The notes beneath the pieces were generated by a model that did no database searches, was not told the DNA's origin, and was given only the letters and a program-made list of their open reading frames with translations. From assembly GCA_029204225.1 (NCBI GenBank), contig CM055111.1, positions 13,866,477 through 13,930,476 of the forward strand: a stretch of DNA of 64,000 nt, given 5' to 3'. The position numbers and the translations under genes are program-made. The number at the start of each line of letters is the position of its first letter. Positions within the stretch are counted from its first letter, which is position 1. Shown piece by piece: positions 1 through 11,455 of this stretch. Source of the stretch: Diphasiastrum complanatum (lineage: Eukaryota > Streptophyta > Lycopodiopsida > Lycopodiales > Lycopodiaceae).

Positions 1-147
1 GACATGTGTTGGATTTCAATTTTCATTGCTCATTGCTAATTACAATCTTAATCATTTTAATTTTCGATGCTCACGAGTTGTTGCTCAAGAGTCGATGCTC
101 ACACAAAATTTGATGCTCAATGATCGTTACAATTTCTTACAGGTGGG

Positions 148-2252
148 TACATCTACTCACACATCGCGCAAGCGATTGAGGAGGTGGGCCCTCAAAATGT
201 TGTGCAAGTCATTATTGACAATGTCGCAAATTGCAAAGTTAGGGGGGATTCGGTGATGGAGAATTACCCCACTATCTTTTGGACTCCGTGTGCTGCACAC
301 ATCGTCGACCTACTAATTGGGGACATTGCAGAAACTAGTCACAAACTTAGTAAGATTCTACATGTCGCGAGGGTTGATTGGTCACGGAGAGTCAAGACTT
401 TTGTTGTTTGCTCTCAAATTTTCAAAATCATGTACCTCTTTGGACCTAGTAACTAGTTTGTCTTTGCTTTCGTCATGACTCATACATGTCTTGCTTTTGT
501 CCAACTCTTCTTTGGGTGAAAGAGGTCCTTGATACTGCATGGTTCTTGGTGAGGTTTGTCATCAAGAAACCAAAGGTCCTCACAATTTATAGAGGGTTCA
601 AAAACTTAAAGATACTTAGACTTGCTCCCACGAGGTTTGAACTTTGAATCTTGATTCTTGATGATATATGTCTTCTCATTCTCAATGCTAGAATATGGGT
701 CTGTATTTTAACGTTTAGAAATTAGCAGCTAGCTTAAGCCTTATATGGATCTCGATTCTTGCTTTGATGCATTGATGATTGTTCAAAATTTGTAAAATTT
801 GAATTGTGCAATGTGTTTAGGTTGATTTGGAGCAGCTCCTAAAGGTACATGACACCCCAAGACAGATGGTTGTTTCTAACCTATGGGTACAATAGGGTGG
901 ATCGGCCGAGTCTCGATCTAGGAGGTTTGAGACCATCGTTTTGTCATCGGCCTTTTGGGATGAGGCAAGGTTGATTGTTGTTGGGTTGTAACCATTCCAC
1001 ACTGTTCTACTACTCACCATGGGCCTTCTTTACGAGTTTATGGATAGGTTAGGTGAGCAGCTTGAGTTTTGCCAGGTATATACTATAACCCCTTGACCCT
1101 TTTAATTTCTTGCGTTTTCCATTTCACAAATCTTCTCAGGTTTGAAGTTGGAACCTTTTCAATCTGAATCGATGACATTCCTTTTTTTAATTTGTAGGAT
1201 TCAAGAGATGGCCAAGTAAGAGAGCAGATGGAACTGGTTTCATAGGCCTTTACATGCAGTTGCCCATGTGCTGCATCTTTGATGGAAGAAATCTGCTCCA
1301 GAGCAGTTCCATGACCATGAGCTTGAGTATGGGTGGTTTGAATACCTCTAGGGGGTCATACCATATGTAGCAACAGACCTGCAATGATGAGCTCATGATT
1401 TTTTGGAGACTGCCTCACATATTAGAGGGCCATGACACAGGATAGAGTTGGCCACTTGAGGCCAATGTCTTGGTGGGACACGTATGGAGGGTGTGCCCCT
1501 AGGCTACAGCACATTGCATTGAGAGTCCTCTCACAGGATTGCACCACAACAAAGTGAGAGGAACTGGAGCATCTACTCCCTCATACACACCAAGAAGAGA
1601 AATAGGCTCTCCACAAAGCAATTAGAAAGGCTAGCGTTTGTGCATTCAAACCTCTGCCTTCTAGATAATATGGGCCAAAGAACCCATGCAGGTAGTCATA
1701 TAGACTTTGTATTTGAGGCTTGAGCTTGAACAACTCAAAGTTGAACTTGAACTTGAGTGCTCAAGGCTGAAAGTTATCACTTGAATCTTGGTACTTGGAA
1801 GTCTTGAAAGTTGAAAGTTGATTAGTTTGAACTTTGATAAATCATGAACCATTTGTAATTTGTGAATTGACTAGTGTCGATATGGGAATTGTTTAAACTT
1901 TAGGTAAACCCTGAAGAGATTGACATTGCCAAGGTTTTTAATTTTGGTAATTGAAATTTGATTACTTGAGTCTTGTATTTCAATCAACTTTTTGTAATAT
2001 CTCGATTCTACTCTCTAGGTCACCTCCTGGGTCTTGAGTCTTCAATTTCAAGATGCCACTGCTCATTAGCATTCAGAGAGCAGCTTCAATAGCTTTACCC
2101 AAGAGATTGAGGAGAGCGAGGATCAGAGCCATGTGTCTTCTTCTGATGAGGTCTCAAAGGTTGGGGATGATGATGACGACGATGATGAGGAGCATGTGCA
2201 GGAGGCTACGAGGCCACCCCCCACTAGGACGACCTATATATACAGTTCATAG
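148..2252 (+). pseudogene. hAT transposase relic
   Basis: Decayed transposase of the hAT superfamily, the enzyme that cuts and pastes Ac-like DNA transposons. Near positions 200-310 the translation has the DUF659-like signature VVQVIIDNVANC followed by FWTPCAAHIVDLL. Around 860-1050 a second block reads like the hAT middle region (FWDEARLI, then MGLLYEFMDRL). Near 1227-1280 comes RWNWFHRPLHAVAHVL, as in the hAT C-terminal region. A very acidic tail (a run of Asp and Glu, about 2165-2215) ends at a stop at 2250-2252. Frame changes and stops occur between blocks, so no intact protein is made. The N-terminal BED zinc finger is not visible and may lie left of the window. The blocks are in the expected order, so this is one old copy rather than scattered hits. 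Confidence 0.8.
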
Positions 2253-2454
2253 TATAGAATTTAGGCCAAGACTTGATATTTCACCTAGAGTCTTACTAGT
2301 ACATTACTATGACAGTTGAGTCATGAGTCACGGCTCTAGATTCAACATTTGCCATTAACTGTTCAACTCGTTGTGATATCATATGTGACATGTGTATAGT
2401 TTGATACCGGCTATTCAGTTTTTGTTATATAGTCCATAACTTCATTGTTCGCTC

Positions 2455-2843
2455 CATAGAACCCACGGTTCCCAGAACCGTGGGTCCTGGGAACCGTGGT
2501 ACGGTTCATCTAAATAATAATTAATTAATCTATTAATTATTCCCCCCCCTTATTTAGTATGTACTGTTTTTTGTTTTTTGTTTTTTATAAAAGTGCAGAT
2601 CAAGTAGGAGTCAACGAACATGAGAAGTAGGAGTCATGACTGTTAGAACATCACAGTACTGACCTGTTTCTAGAGATCAATGTTTGGCATTTTTCTGGCA
2701 TTTTTTTGGGCCATTTTTGGGGGTGGGACAAAAAAAAATTAATTAATCACCTGTACGGTTCACCACGGTTCCAGGTTAAAATTTCTGAGAACTGTACGGT
2801 TCTCAGAACCGTGGTGAACCGCTCATGGTTCATTTATTCTATG
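2455..2843. mobile_element. hAT-type MITE with 8-bp target duplication
   Basis: A 389-bp non-coding element. It begins CATAGAA and ends TTCTATG, a perfect 7-bp terminal inverted repeat. The 8 bases GTTCGCTC are repeated exactly on both sides (2447-2454 and 2844-2851). An 8-bp target duplication is the known signature of hAT transposons. Inside, both arms are built from repeated copies of ACGGTTC and its complement, so each arm can fold on itself, and the centre is AT-rich. There is no ORF, so it would move only with a transposase supplied in trans. It lies 200 bp from the hAT transposase relic, but whether that was its source is unknown. Confidence 0.85.
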
Positions 2844-2851
2844 GTTCGCTC

Positions 2852-4991
2852 GAATGCTATTTGATTTTGTTTTTTCAATGTAAGTTGTAACTTTTAGATT
2901 TGGATTAAAACCTTTATCCAATGTACTTAGCTTACTAATCACTACTTACAACATGTACTTAGCTTACTAATCACTACTTACAACTTAGTAATTACTACCT
3001 ATTGATGTGTGATCGTTGCTGGTTGTATCATGTTTGGTCACTTTAGTCTTGACTCTTCAATCGACGATGATATATCATGCCACATGGATAAATCATAAAT
3101 CACAATAAGAAGTTGGAAGTTGGAACGTGGAATGCAACTAACAAGTTTGAATTGAGTCCACTATCCATTGAATATTCAACATTGTAATGTGCACTTGTGA
3201 ATTATGATTCTAATTTCAATTTTCTATGTAGCAATCTACTATTTATAAGATTTTAGAGACATTGCACACATTATAGAAAACGAAGTACATTAAAAAAAAT
3301 GCAAAAAAAGATTTGCCGAATCTTTCCAATTCTTTCAAAAGGGGCCTGGTTGGGAACCACAATTCATGCCAATTCTTTTGATTCTGAAAACGTCGATTCT
3401 GAACCGGCTGGAAACACTAGTCCATCTCTTAAGCTCATTATGTCGGCCATTCAATGCCAAAAGCAGATAACTAGGATGGGCTTATGGAAGACACTCCTCT
3501 ACTTGGAACGTGCATTCATAAAATCTCCAACTTACATAAAGCAATCCAAAATGTCAAGAATAACTTTTCAAAAAAGATAATCTGAACTGAAATAGCAATT
3601 AAGGTAATTACTGACCTCTGTCAAAAGAAGGCCAAACAGGTTTGATGTGCCTTATAGCTCTACTTGAAATTGGGCCAATTGTGTACATTGTAGCTCTCAT
3701 GATTGAGAAGAAAATGTGGCACACACAATATGCAAAATCTCAATGAACTTGCCTTTTTTCAAAACTGATCGTTGAAATTAGTGGTTTAGAACTGATCTTG
3801 CTTGAATTCAGTGCCAACTCTAAGCTCCCCGTATCAACATTGTGTTGGATATATAAGTCATGCCGCTCTTTCGTGCATGTTGCCCTTTGTGCGTGATGGC
3901 TGGTTTGGTTGGGCAAGTGGTTGAAAGCAGAGAGCTAAGTTGGCTGTCTTAGCTCCCTTGGAGGTACTGGTGCAACATGTGATGTTAAAGCGTTCCTATT
4001 TTGTTGGTGATTGCATGTGCTTATGGAAACTACCATGAAAATGAGAGGTTGGAAGTAGATGCTTACTGCGCAAGCTTCTGCCAATGGGAATGTAAGCATG
4101 GGATGGTTATGATAATCATTACAAAGAGGTGACAAATACCTTACAAATAGGTGAAAATGACTTTTTATCTAAGTAACAAGGAAAAGCTAAAAGGAGTGTT
4201 TCAAATGTGTTTGACATGTGACAGCTTTAAGAGTTGGATTGTTACTGTGGCCTCATTTTGACGACTAAGTACTCATTCTTGCTCTTAGATGAAAAGTCTA
4301 TCCTATTGTGGCTGTTCCTTAACTCAAGCATTTTATTGCGTCCTCGTTTGGTTGCTACTATGGCCTCGATTTGACGAAGTACTTGTTCTTGTTCTTCACA
4401 TGAAAAGTCTATCCTATCGCAGCCTATGGCATTTTATGCAGCCAATTTATAGGATTTATGTAGCATATGACATCTCATACCTGTGGTCTTTTCCTATTCT
4501 GGGTTCACATATATAAATTCTACGTAGTCAACTTCACTGCATTCAATGGCCTCGCATGGCTTCATTTGATATTATGAATCTCATGAGCTTGGTCTCATTG
4601 TTATACTCTATGCTATATTTAGTACAAGGGTGCAGTTAATTTGGATGCTCCAGCACCTTTCTATCTAAATGCTGTTTGCGTAGTAGTTTTCTGACTTAGG
4701 TTCATGTAAGTTGAATGGGGAAACCGAGTTTAGCTGCCATGGCTTTGTCGGACAATATGAATCTTATGAGCTTGCTCATGTGGTTATCTGTGCTATATTT
4801 TGTACAAGCATGCTGTTAATTTGGATTCTTGACTATATTACAGATAGATATAGCAAATGTGGTTGATCACATATAAAATTCCTTTATTTGTACTGCTTAC
4901 ATATCTAATACCTAAGTTATTTCTTGTGATTAGCTACCTGAGATTTTCTAAATTTGCAACCCTTGCAAAATTGTATGCACCAACTACCCAG
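2852..4991. other. Non-coding stretch with short direct duplications
   Basis: No recognisable exon. It holds three small direct duplications: a 33-bp unit at about 2920-2985, a ~120-bp pair sharing AAAAGTCTATCCTAT at about 4256-4425, and a diverged ~185-bp pair at about 4570-4835 (both copies contain TGCTATATTT and GTTAATTTGGAT). If the prolyl oligopeptidase gene downstream is complete in the genome, this whole stretch, with the hAT relic and MITE, would lie in one of its introns. Confidence 0.5.
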
Positions 4992-5552
4992 GTACTCTCC
5001 ACTGCACAATGTCTCCAGGCCTTGGGAAAATCCCAATCGAGAAAAGGGTACTCAGTACCCTGCTACCATGCTGTTAACAGCCGATCATGATGATCGGGTT
5101 GTCCCCTTACATACGTTGAAACTACTTGCAGTAAGCTTTCTATCTCTAAACTCGTAAGGTTGATCTTCAAGATGTCCCTCAACTTGGTGAAGAATAAGTC
5201 TGTCCCATGTATAGCTTTTCTGATGTTTTGTGAGTGTGCAACAACAGACAATGCAGTACGTCCTGAACAAGAGTCTACCGAATAGTCCACAAACAAATCC
5301 AATAATTGCACGCATCGATGCTAAAGCTGGTCATGGTGCTGGCCGACCGACCAAAAAGCTCGTAAGTTTAACCTTTATCTCTTAGGTATGCTCAAAGAAG
5401 ACATTTGAAACTTTTACGACGTTAAATGTTTATCTGAACTGCCTCACCAAAGTTACAATTATGAATTCACTCACTCGGCTTGTCAGATCGAAGAAGCTGC
5501 AGATAAATATGCGTTCCTTGCAAAGATGTTAGGTGCATCATGGATAGATTAA
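4992..5552 (+). CDS. Prolyl oligopeptidase, last three exons
   Basis: C-terminal end of a prolyl oligopeptidase (family S9A), a cytosolic serine peptidase that cleaves short peptides after proline. Three exons are read: 4992-5130, 5248-5361 and 5487-5552, each with an AG acceptor, and the first two with GTAAG donors. The frame is continuous across both introns and ends at TAA (5550-5552). Exon 1 has [12 protein letters not shown] and then [14 protein letters not shown], which carries the catalytic Asp. Exon 2 has [10 protein letters not shown] with the catalytic His. Exon 3 ends with [14 protein letters not shown] and a short tail. No stop or frameshift breaks these exons. The nucleophile-Ser exon and everything upstream are not found in the window. 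Either a very long intron precedes 4992 or this is a detached 3' fragment. Family assignment is firm; whether the gene is complete is unknown. Confidence 0.88.
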
Positions 5553-7445
5553 TAGCTGTTATCTTGATAGCTCTATCGATATTGGATGCAACCTTCAAAA
5601 GATCAAAAGTTAAAGACATCAAGCTGGCTTGGCTTGGATTTCTAAAAGCTTCTCGTGACATGATACAGGTGGTTTGTGGTTCTAACACAATTTTTGGTAG
5701 TTAGACCATTTTTGCACAAAGTAAATTGCAGATTGTATATGCATTTTTTCCCATGAGACATTTTTGGAAAGAAGGCAGTGTCCAAATTTGCAAGTCGAGA
5801 AGTTCTGAATGATGATTCTTATTTGCCATATTCAATTCTATGGATTCCATTGTCATAAGTTCATTGTTTCTGTTTGATTGCTCTAGATAGTTTTCTTCTT
5901 GAAATATGAGGAAGACTCTACACCCATGAGTCCATCTGAACTACTATGTTCAAAGGGCATTGTAGCCAATGTACAAGCAACATCTACGAGGGAGAAGACA
6001 CCGTAGCCACTGTAGAAGCATCATCCATGATTGGAAGAAAATGTGCTTTAAGTTTTAAACTTCCAACAAGTCTGGAAGCACATTTATTATTCCAGGTCAA
6101 GATGAGGTATATGCTATGGTGAAAGACCAACTGGATTCAATCATTCACAGCACGAAATGTTTCTAGAAAAATTTGCGGGCCAGCTACTAAACATCACAAA
6201 GCTAATCTGCTAGTGAATAAACTCTGTTAGATGAATTTCAACATCAACCTTTTCTAGAAAATTTCTATAGGCTATGCGTCACAAAGCTGATCTGCTAGTG
6301 ACTCAACTCCGTCAGATAGAATGAAATTATTTCTGGGTACATGCTCACCTTTAGCTTATGAAAGTCAGAACCTAAATGTACATACATAGCTCGGAAGCTC
6401 ATGTTAGGTATGATATGATTTGGTGCACATGCAGATGTGCGCAAACATGCATTAACGTAAATGATCACCTTGTATGACTAGTCCATACTATCTAGGCAAA
6501 GCCATTCTGGAGTTGATTCACTACATGGTTGTTACTTCTACTATTTACACACTTGGGATCAGGTCTAATCTTGCTCAGGAGCATATATGTCGAGGACTGG
6601 CTATGCTTAGATAAGCACTGCTTTCATGTCTGCTATATGTGCAAGGCCTAGAGACTTTGAACCCTCACGACTTTGTAAAATGGGTATTTTTTTCACGGCA
6701 ACTTGTCAACATCTGTTGCTTTTGCTCTCAAATGCACATGTAAACTTTTAAGCACACTTTTATTCTCTACAAAAGCAACAGTAAAATGTCGTTCATTCTC
6801 GGCTTGAGTTGTAAAAGAAAGATGCTGTCACCTATTGGGTCCAGGTTTCGAGTACCAACTCAAATCAAAACATGTAGAAAGTTGGGCCTCTCGGAATTGT
6901 CAAATTTATAATCTAAGTTTTGGCCATATCTGTAGGTCGGAAGTAACCACAATTGTCCATAGTTGTAGCTTGCAATCTGATAGCATTTTTTAAACATAAG
7001 TTTAGACCTCAAACTATCATTGCATAAAAAACTGTTTACTTTTCAAGCTTAACATTCCAATTATCTGCTTTGCACTTATGTATAATCAAAATGGCACAAA
7101 AATTGAAAATAGAAACTACTGATTGTTTTTTTAGAAAATTTGTGCCTCTGCTGCACCCGGGCTCAAATCTTAAGCCTTTGTGCTCCTTAGGCTTTCTATG
7201 ATGTAAAATGCAAATGTTGAACAAAGCAAAGCCATTAGACTGGTTGTATATCTATGAGTGTATGTGTGTGTGTGTGCATGCGTGGATGCGTGTGTCCATA
7301 ACTACATATCATATTATAGATGCAGGGTTTTGGAATGCGATATGGGAATCCCTCTTAGGGTTTTTCAAATCATTGTTATTTTTGGATGGTTTTTTTTGTT
7401 TTTTTTTTCCAAACAATGTTGCATCGGATCACTATCCCTTGCAAT

Positions 7446-7446
<1 letters not shown>
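5553..7446. other. Downstream region, no gene seen
   Basis: After the prolyl oligopeptidase stop there is no further conserved exon. A weak direct repeat of about 100 bp (shared CACAAAGCT and ATCTGCTAGTGA) lies at about 6187-6320. The 3' end of the transcript was not located. Confidence 0.4.

Positions 7447-7521
<75 letters not shown>
7447..7521. repeat. Compound (GT)n(GA)n microsatellite
   Basis: About 11 GT dinucleotides run directly into about 26 GA dinucleotides. Reading frames that cross it give only artefactual Cys/Val and Arg/Glu repeats. Confidence 0.95.
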
Positions 7522-7524
<3 letters not shown>

Positions 7525-7659
7525 TTAATGGTCATGTGTAGTGAGTGTAAGATTATTCAAATTCATAAGATTGAGAGCAAAGGTTGATTTACATCACCCA
7601 ATAGAGGTACATTTGCAATATGCTAATCAGATCTAATCTGATGAAATTGCAAGTTAGCT

Positions 7660-8172
7660 CATTCACCAATGGACTTAGTACTCAGATTGTCGAAGGACCA
7701 ATGTTCTTAGACAAAAGAGGAGTAGCAGATGCAAGAGTACACATATCATTCGATAATAGGTTCTCGTATGTGTGAGATGATATACACCAGACTAGACATA
7801 GCTTTTGTAGTTAGTTTCTTAAGCCACTACATGGCAAATTTGGGTGTTACTCATTGAAAAGCTCTTATTAGAATTATGAGATATATTTGAGCTACTATGG
7901 ATCCATGTATCTAATATGGAGTAGTCGACAAGGAAAAACTCAATGCTCTTAGTGGTTATTCAGATGCAAGTTGGGCAGGAGATGTAGACACTCGTAGGTC
8001 CACATCTGAATTTACATTCTTCTTCAACAACAGTCCAATCTCATGGAATAGTTGCAAGCAAAGCTCAATAGTTCTGTCATCAACAGAATCAGAGTATATT
8101 GCTGCCTCTCAACTGACAAAGAAAGTAGTGTGGTTGAGAAATTTACTATCAAACATGTCTGAAACATTATGA
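7660..8172 (+). pseudogene. Ty1/copia RT end and RNase H relic
   Basis: Remnant of a copia polyprotein. From 7950 the translation reads GYSDASWAGDVDTRRSTS, then ISWNSCKQSS and LSSTESEYIAA, the hallmark of copia RNase H. The preceding 280 bases match the stretch between reverse transcriptase and RNase H but contain stops and frame changes. It stops abruptly near 8172, where the opposite-strand gag debris begins. The same domain in better condition is at 37.2-37.5 kb. Nothing upstream (protease, integrase, RT catalytic core) is present. Confidence 0.75.
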
Positions 8173-8189
8173 TATGGTAATTGTCTCTT

Positions 8190-8880
8190 TAAGTGTAGGC
8201 AATTGTCTCATTGTGGTATAGCTTTGGACAATGTTAGCAATTTTACAATTTAAGCCATTCAAAACAACTTGCACAAGCTCACTCTACTTGATAGGGTCAC
8301 TAATATAGGCAAGCTCCTTGTTTAAATCCTTTACTCTCAAAACAAATTGATGTCCACTCCTATTTTTCACTTGGAAGCATTGAAGAAATTGATTCTTGGG
8401 AAAATCAATTTTGAGGTATTTTTGGACTCATACATCTTTTGAAGAGTCTCCCAATCCTCTTGGGTTAAGGCACATGATCCTACTTCTTCGAGTAAATCAT
8501 TTGCAACATTCATCTTAATACAATGGAGTGCAATCTTGCATATCTTTTTGTATTTAGTTGCCTCTTGTGGATGGATTGGCTCATCTTCCTCTCCATTCAC
8601 TATATCCATCAAATCTTGCAAAACAAGGATGACCCTCTCATTGATGCCATCTTCTATAAGAAAGGAATGGATTCTAGAAATCAAAACTAGCTATCCCACT
8701 CTCTTAGGGACTTGAGAAGAATCACACTTTGATTTTTCAGCAAGATATAAGATGATATTGAGCTTGATCAATCTTCTAGATCAAAACTAAATCCAAAACA
8801 AGCTCAAATTACTCATAGATTTGCTCAAAACTAGTCTCCCGCTTTGTCCAAACTTTAGAAAAAGGATGAATCAACCCATA
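8190..8880 (-). pseudogene. Copia gag N-terminal fragment plus leader
   Basis: Reverse-strand copy of the 5' leader and first half of the gag found intact near 13.8-14.4 kb. Shared peptides include QDLMDIVNGEEDEPIHPQEA and ALHCIKMN. The non-coding leader (8690-8880) also matches the bases before that gag. The frame holds from about 8684 to 8367 and then breaks. It belongs with fragment 9040-9430, but the two halves are in the wrong order for one gag gene, so the locus is rearranged or holds two partial copies. Confidence 0.7.
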
Positions 8881-9039
8881 ATGAATCAAAAGCACTTTAG
8901 AGCACATAAATGCCTCACAAATAAAGCTCTCTGAAATTAGGTTGAATCACTTTGACATAATGAATATCAAATCTATCAAAATCTCAGCCTAATAGAAATG
9001 CAATTTTTACTAGTTTTGCATTCCAAGATAAAAAATAAT

Positions 9040-9430
9040 AAAAAACCTAGCTTTGATTTGTCCTTCTTGGATTTGCCTTTGGAGCTTGATCCACCATCCT
9101 TGTCCTCGGCCTCTTCTTTGCCTTGGTTCTTCTTGGATGAGAATGAGCCTTCTTTTTGTCTTTGAATGAGAAGTTGGCCTTCTCATCACCTCCTTGCAAG
9201 GACATGGATCCCATCCTTGATTTGAGATGAAGCATCCTACTTTCCTTGGCCACAAGCACATTATGGAACTTGTCAATAGTAGGTAGCTTATCTTGGATGG
9301 CAAGACTTTGGACTAGATTAGAATAATATTCACTTAGTCCATTTAGAATGACTTGCACAAGTTCATTGTCTTGGATTTCATCTTCTATTGAAGCCAATTT
9401 TTTGTTCAAAGACTTGATCCTAAGCATATA
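9040..9430 (-). pseudogene. Copia gag middle fragment
   Basis: Reverse-strand segment matching the middle of the 14-15 kb gag: LNKKLASIEDEI, ELVQVILNGL and LPTIDKFHNVLVAKESR correspond to the same positions there. A basic Lys/Arg-rich stretch follows, as before the zinc knuckle, but the knuckle itself is absent. Reading starts near 9427 and is open to 9047. On the reverse strand it precedes fragment 8190-8880, although it encodes a later part of gag. Confidence 0.7.
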
Positions 9431-9479
9431 CTCTTATGCACTCTCTCCACTTCCTTTCATGCTTTGAGGCACTTAATTC

Positions 9480-9790
9480 CTAAGAATGAGGAAGATATTT
9501 TGTCTCTCGACACTTGTAAATATATATACTAGTTGAATCAAGCTATGTAAGTGTTAATTGAGTTAATTGAAAATTCTCTTTCAAACAGAGTTTTTTGTAG
9601 TCAGCGTTATCACGCTCAGCAAGTTGAAGTTATTACTTCAAGCTATTGTACTCACTGACGATATTAATCAGAGTGCAATTTTTGTCTCACTATTGCGTCG
9701 TTCATTTGCGCATTCTGCATGAATTTTTCTGCTTGAATAATTCTGCTGCTAACTGTTGCGTTTCTATTCCTACACGCCACGCTCAATCCT
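9480..9790. mobile_element. Partial copia LTR (same family as 37.67 kb LTR)
   Basis: Shares ordered blocks with the right half of the LTR at 37671-38360: a CTTCAAGCTATTGTAC block, AATCAGAGTGCAA, then TTTTTGTCT and a TTGCGCATT-like block. Similarity is clear by eye but diverged. With the RNase H relic at 7660-8172 it probably forms the two ends of one old copia copy interrupted by the reverse gag debris. Confidence 0.45.
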
Positions 9791-10640
9791 CGAGCTTCCG
9801 CTGCTGCTCATGCCCACACGCGATTTTGACAGGTTCTTCATGGCAAGAAGGCAATGGAGGCTCATTCATGGTGGATTTCAACACATACACTTCACAAGAA
9901 GTGAAATATGGAGAAGACATGCAAGCAAGCATTCATCACTTTTATTTATTATATGTTTGCTGCTGTTTTACAGAGATTTCAAAGGTGGTAACATGGAGGA
10001 ATCATTCCATGCCCATTTTATGTTATTCTTCATGTACTAGTTTCATCTTGAAATGTAAAATTGATGTAAGAAATAATGAAACATCTAATATGGACACTAT
10101 TATCTATATCAATTATAAAATTTATTGTTTTGTACATATTAGGATCATTGAGAGGAGATCTATCCTCAAGATAGAAATCATTCTTAAGTTAGATCAAAGT
10201 AGTGTTGTAAAACTAGCAAGCAAAGTTGAAGAGGGATTGTGAAAATTGTCAACATTTCTTAGTTTTAGGCCAAATTTGGTAATTTTGGCACATAGTTTTG
10301 GATCTGACCTTTCACATGTGTGGAACAGGTCTAGATACTTTTATTTTAGTATATATTTCATAGTGAAGAAGTTTCAAACTTCAGGACTTTCAAAATGACA
10401 CCAAAATCATGTCATTTGGACATATAGGCCAAAATTGACTATTTTAGGCTAGTGGTCCTCTAAAATTGGGTCCTAATTTTTAGAGAGAGGAGAGAGAGTC
10501 ATCTCTCTCACCTATATTAGGCTGAATTTTGTGGAGAAATAGGTTGATGAAACCTATTGTATGATGACTTCAAAACATGTAACTCTGCTAGAGAATCTTA
10601 GCCCAACTCATTATAGGTAAATCTAAGGTGGATTTATGAT
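9791..10640. other. No confident gene
   Basis: Open frames of 94 and 198 codons cross this stretch, but neither has a recognisable domain and they overlap in different frames. No repeat or splice pattern supports coding. Confidence 0.35.
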
Positions 10641-10645
10641 TTAGC

Positions 10646-10903
10646 AACTCGGCATCCCCACAGATGATCTAGTTCTATTGGAGGATTTGACTACTTTTGT
10701 ATCCCATGAACCGAAAAAGATCATGGATACTTGTCGACATCAGTTGAGAAATCGTTTGATTTCTGAACATCTGATTCGTTGGAAAGGTAAGTCAGATGAT
10801 GTGGACACCTGGGAGAAGGAGGATGATTTAAGACTTAGATTCCCTGGTTTCTTCCCATATAAGAAAGTTTTTATGAGAGGGGGGGAGGGGGGGGGGGGGG
10901 GGA
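10646..10903 (+). pseudogene. Gypsy chromovirus C-terminal chromodomain fragment
   Basis: Tail of a Ty3/gypsy polyprotein. The peptide has HQLRNRLISEHLIRWKG, then DDVDTWEKEDDLR and FPGFF. This is the chromodomain pattern that chromovirus integrases carry at their C-terminus and that is thought to steer integration toward marked chromatin. The frame then runs into a G-rich polypurine tract (10879-10902) directly abutting an LTR. The rest of pol is missing, so this is a 3' end fragment. Confidence 0.75.
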
Positions 10904-11372
10904 TGTTATGTAGCATAACGGTACGCCCTTCAGTGACGGCCTCGCAAGGAGCATGACACAGAACTGGAATTATCGACATGTTTAGGTGCCACCCGTCACT
11001 ATCCTAGGTGGTCACATGTCGCCGACAGGACCGTGCTTGATGGGACCCACTGTGCTATGCCTATATAGTGGTGGGGTTTCCCTCTTCCCATTCACTCAGT
11101 CTATCCAGGAGTTGGTGGATGGAGAGCACGTGCATTAGCCAGGATGTATCTCCAGGCTAGGAGATGTGTGCTAGGGAGAGCCGAGTGCGATGGCTGGTGG
11201 TATGGGACGCCAGTTATCGTAGGAGTCTTGACCGGGCATGATTGTGTCGATTGCTCCAGGGCATGGGGGTGGGTCGGTTGTGATCCTACAGTTGGGCGGT
11301 TACGGTGCGTCGTCACTGGTATGGGGTGTGTGGAACCTTCAAGGCAATCGATGATCTTAGGGAGTTATAACA
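10904..11372 (+). mobile_element. Gypsy LTR, 469 bp
   Basis: Starts TGTTATG directly after the G-rich polypurine tract and ends TTATAACA, giving TGTTAT/ATAACA inverted ends with canonical TG...CA. It is GC-richer than its surroundings. A TATA-like CTATATAG near 11060 is a plausible LTR promoter. No second LTR of this family is in the window, so the boundaries rest on the terminal repeats and the polypurine tract. Confidence 0.8.
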
Positions 11373-11455
11373 CTTTTCATAAAGAACATCCACCTAAAAA
11401 GTCACAAATGGTTAAAAATAAGTGTTTTATTTAATGAATTCATGTATCAATTGAT

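Noticed and set aside
817-1020. Minus-strand ORF
   Set aside because: It overlaps the plus-strand hAT C-terminal segments, which match the family in order.
9646-10242. 198-codon ORF as a gene
   Set aside because: No domain, no splice support, and it starts inside LTR-like sequence; composition looks non-coding.
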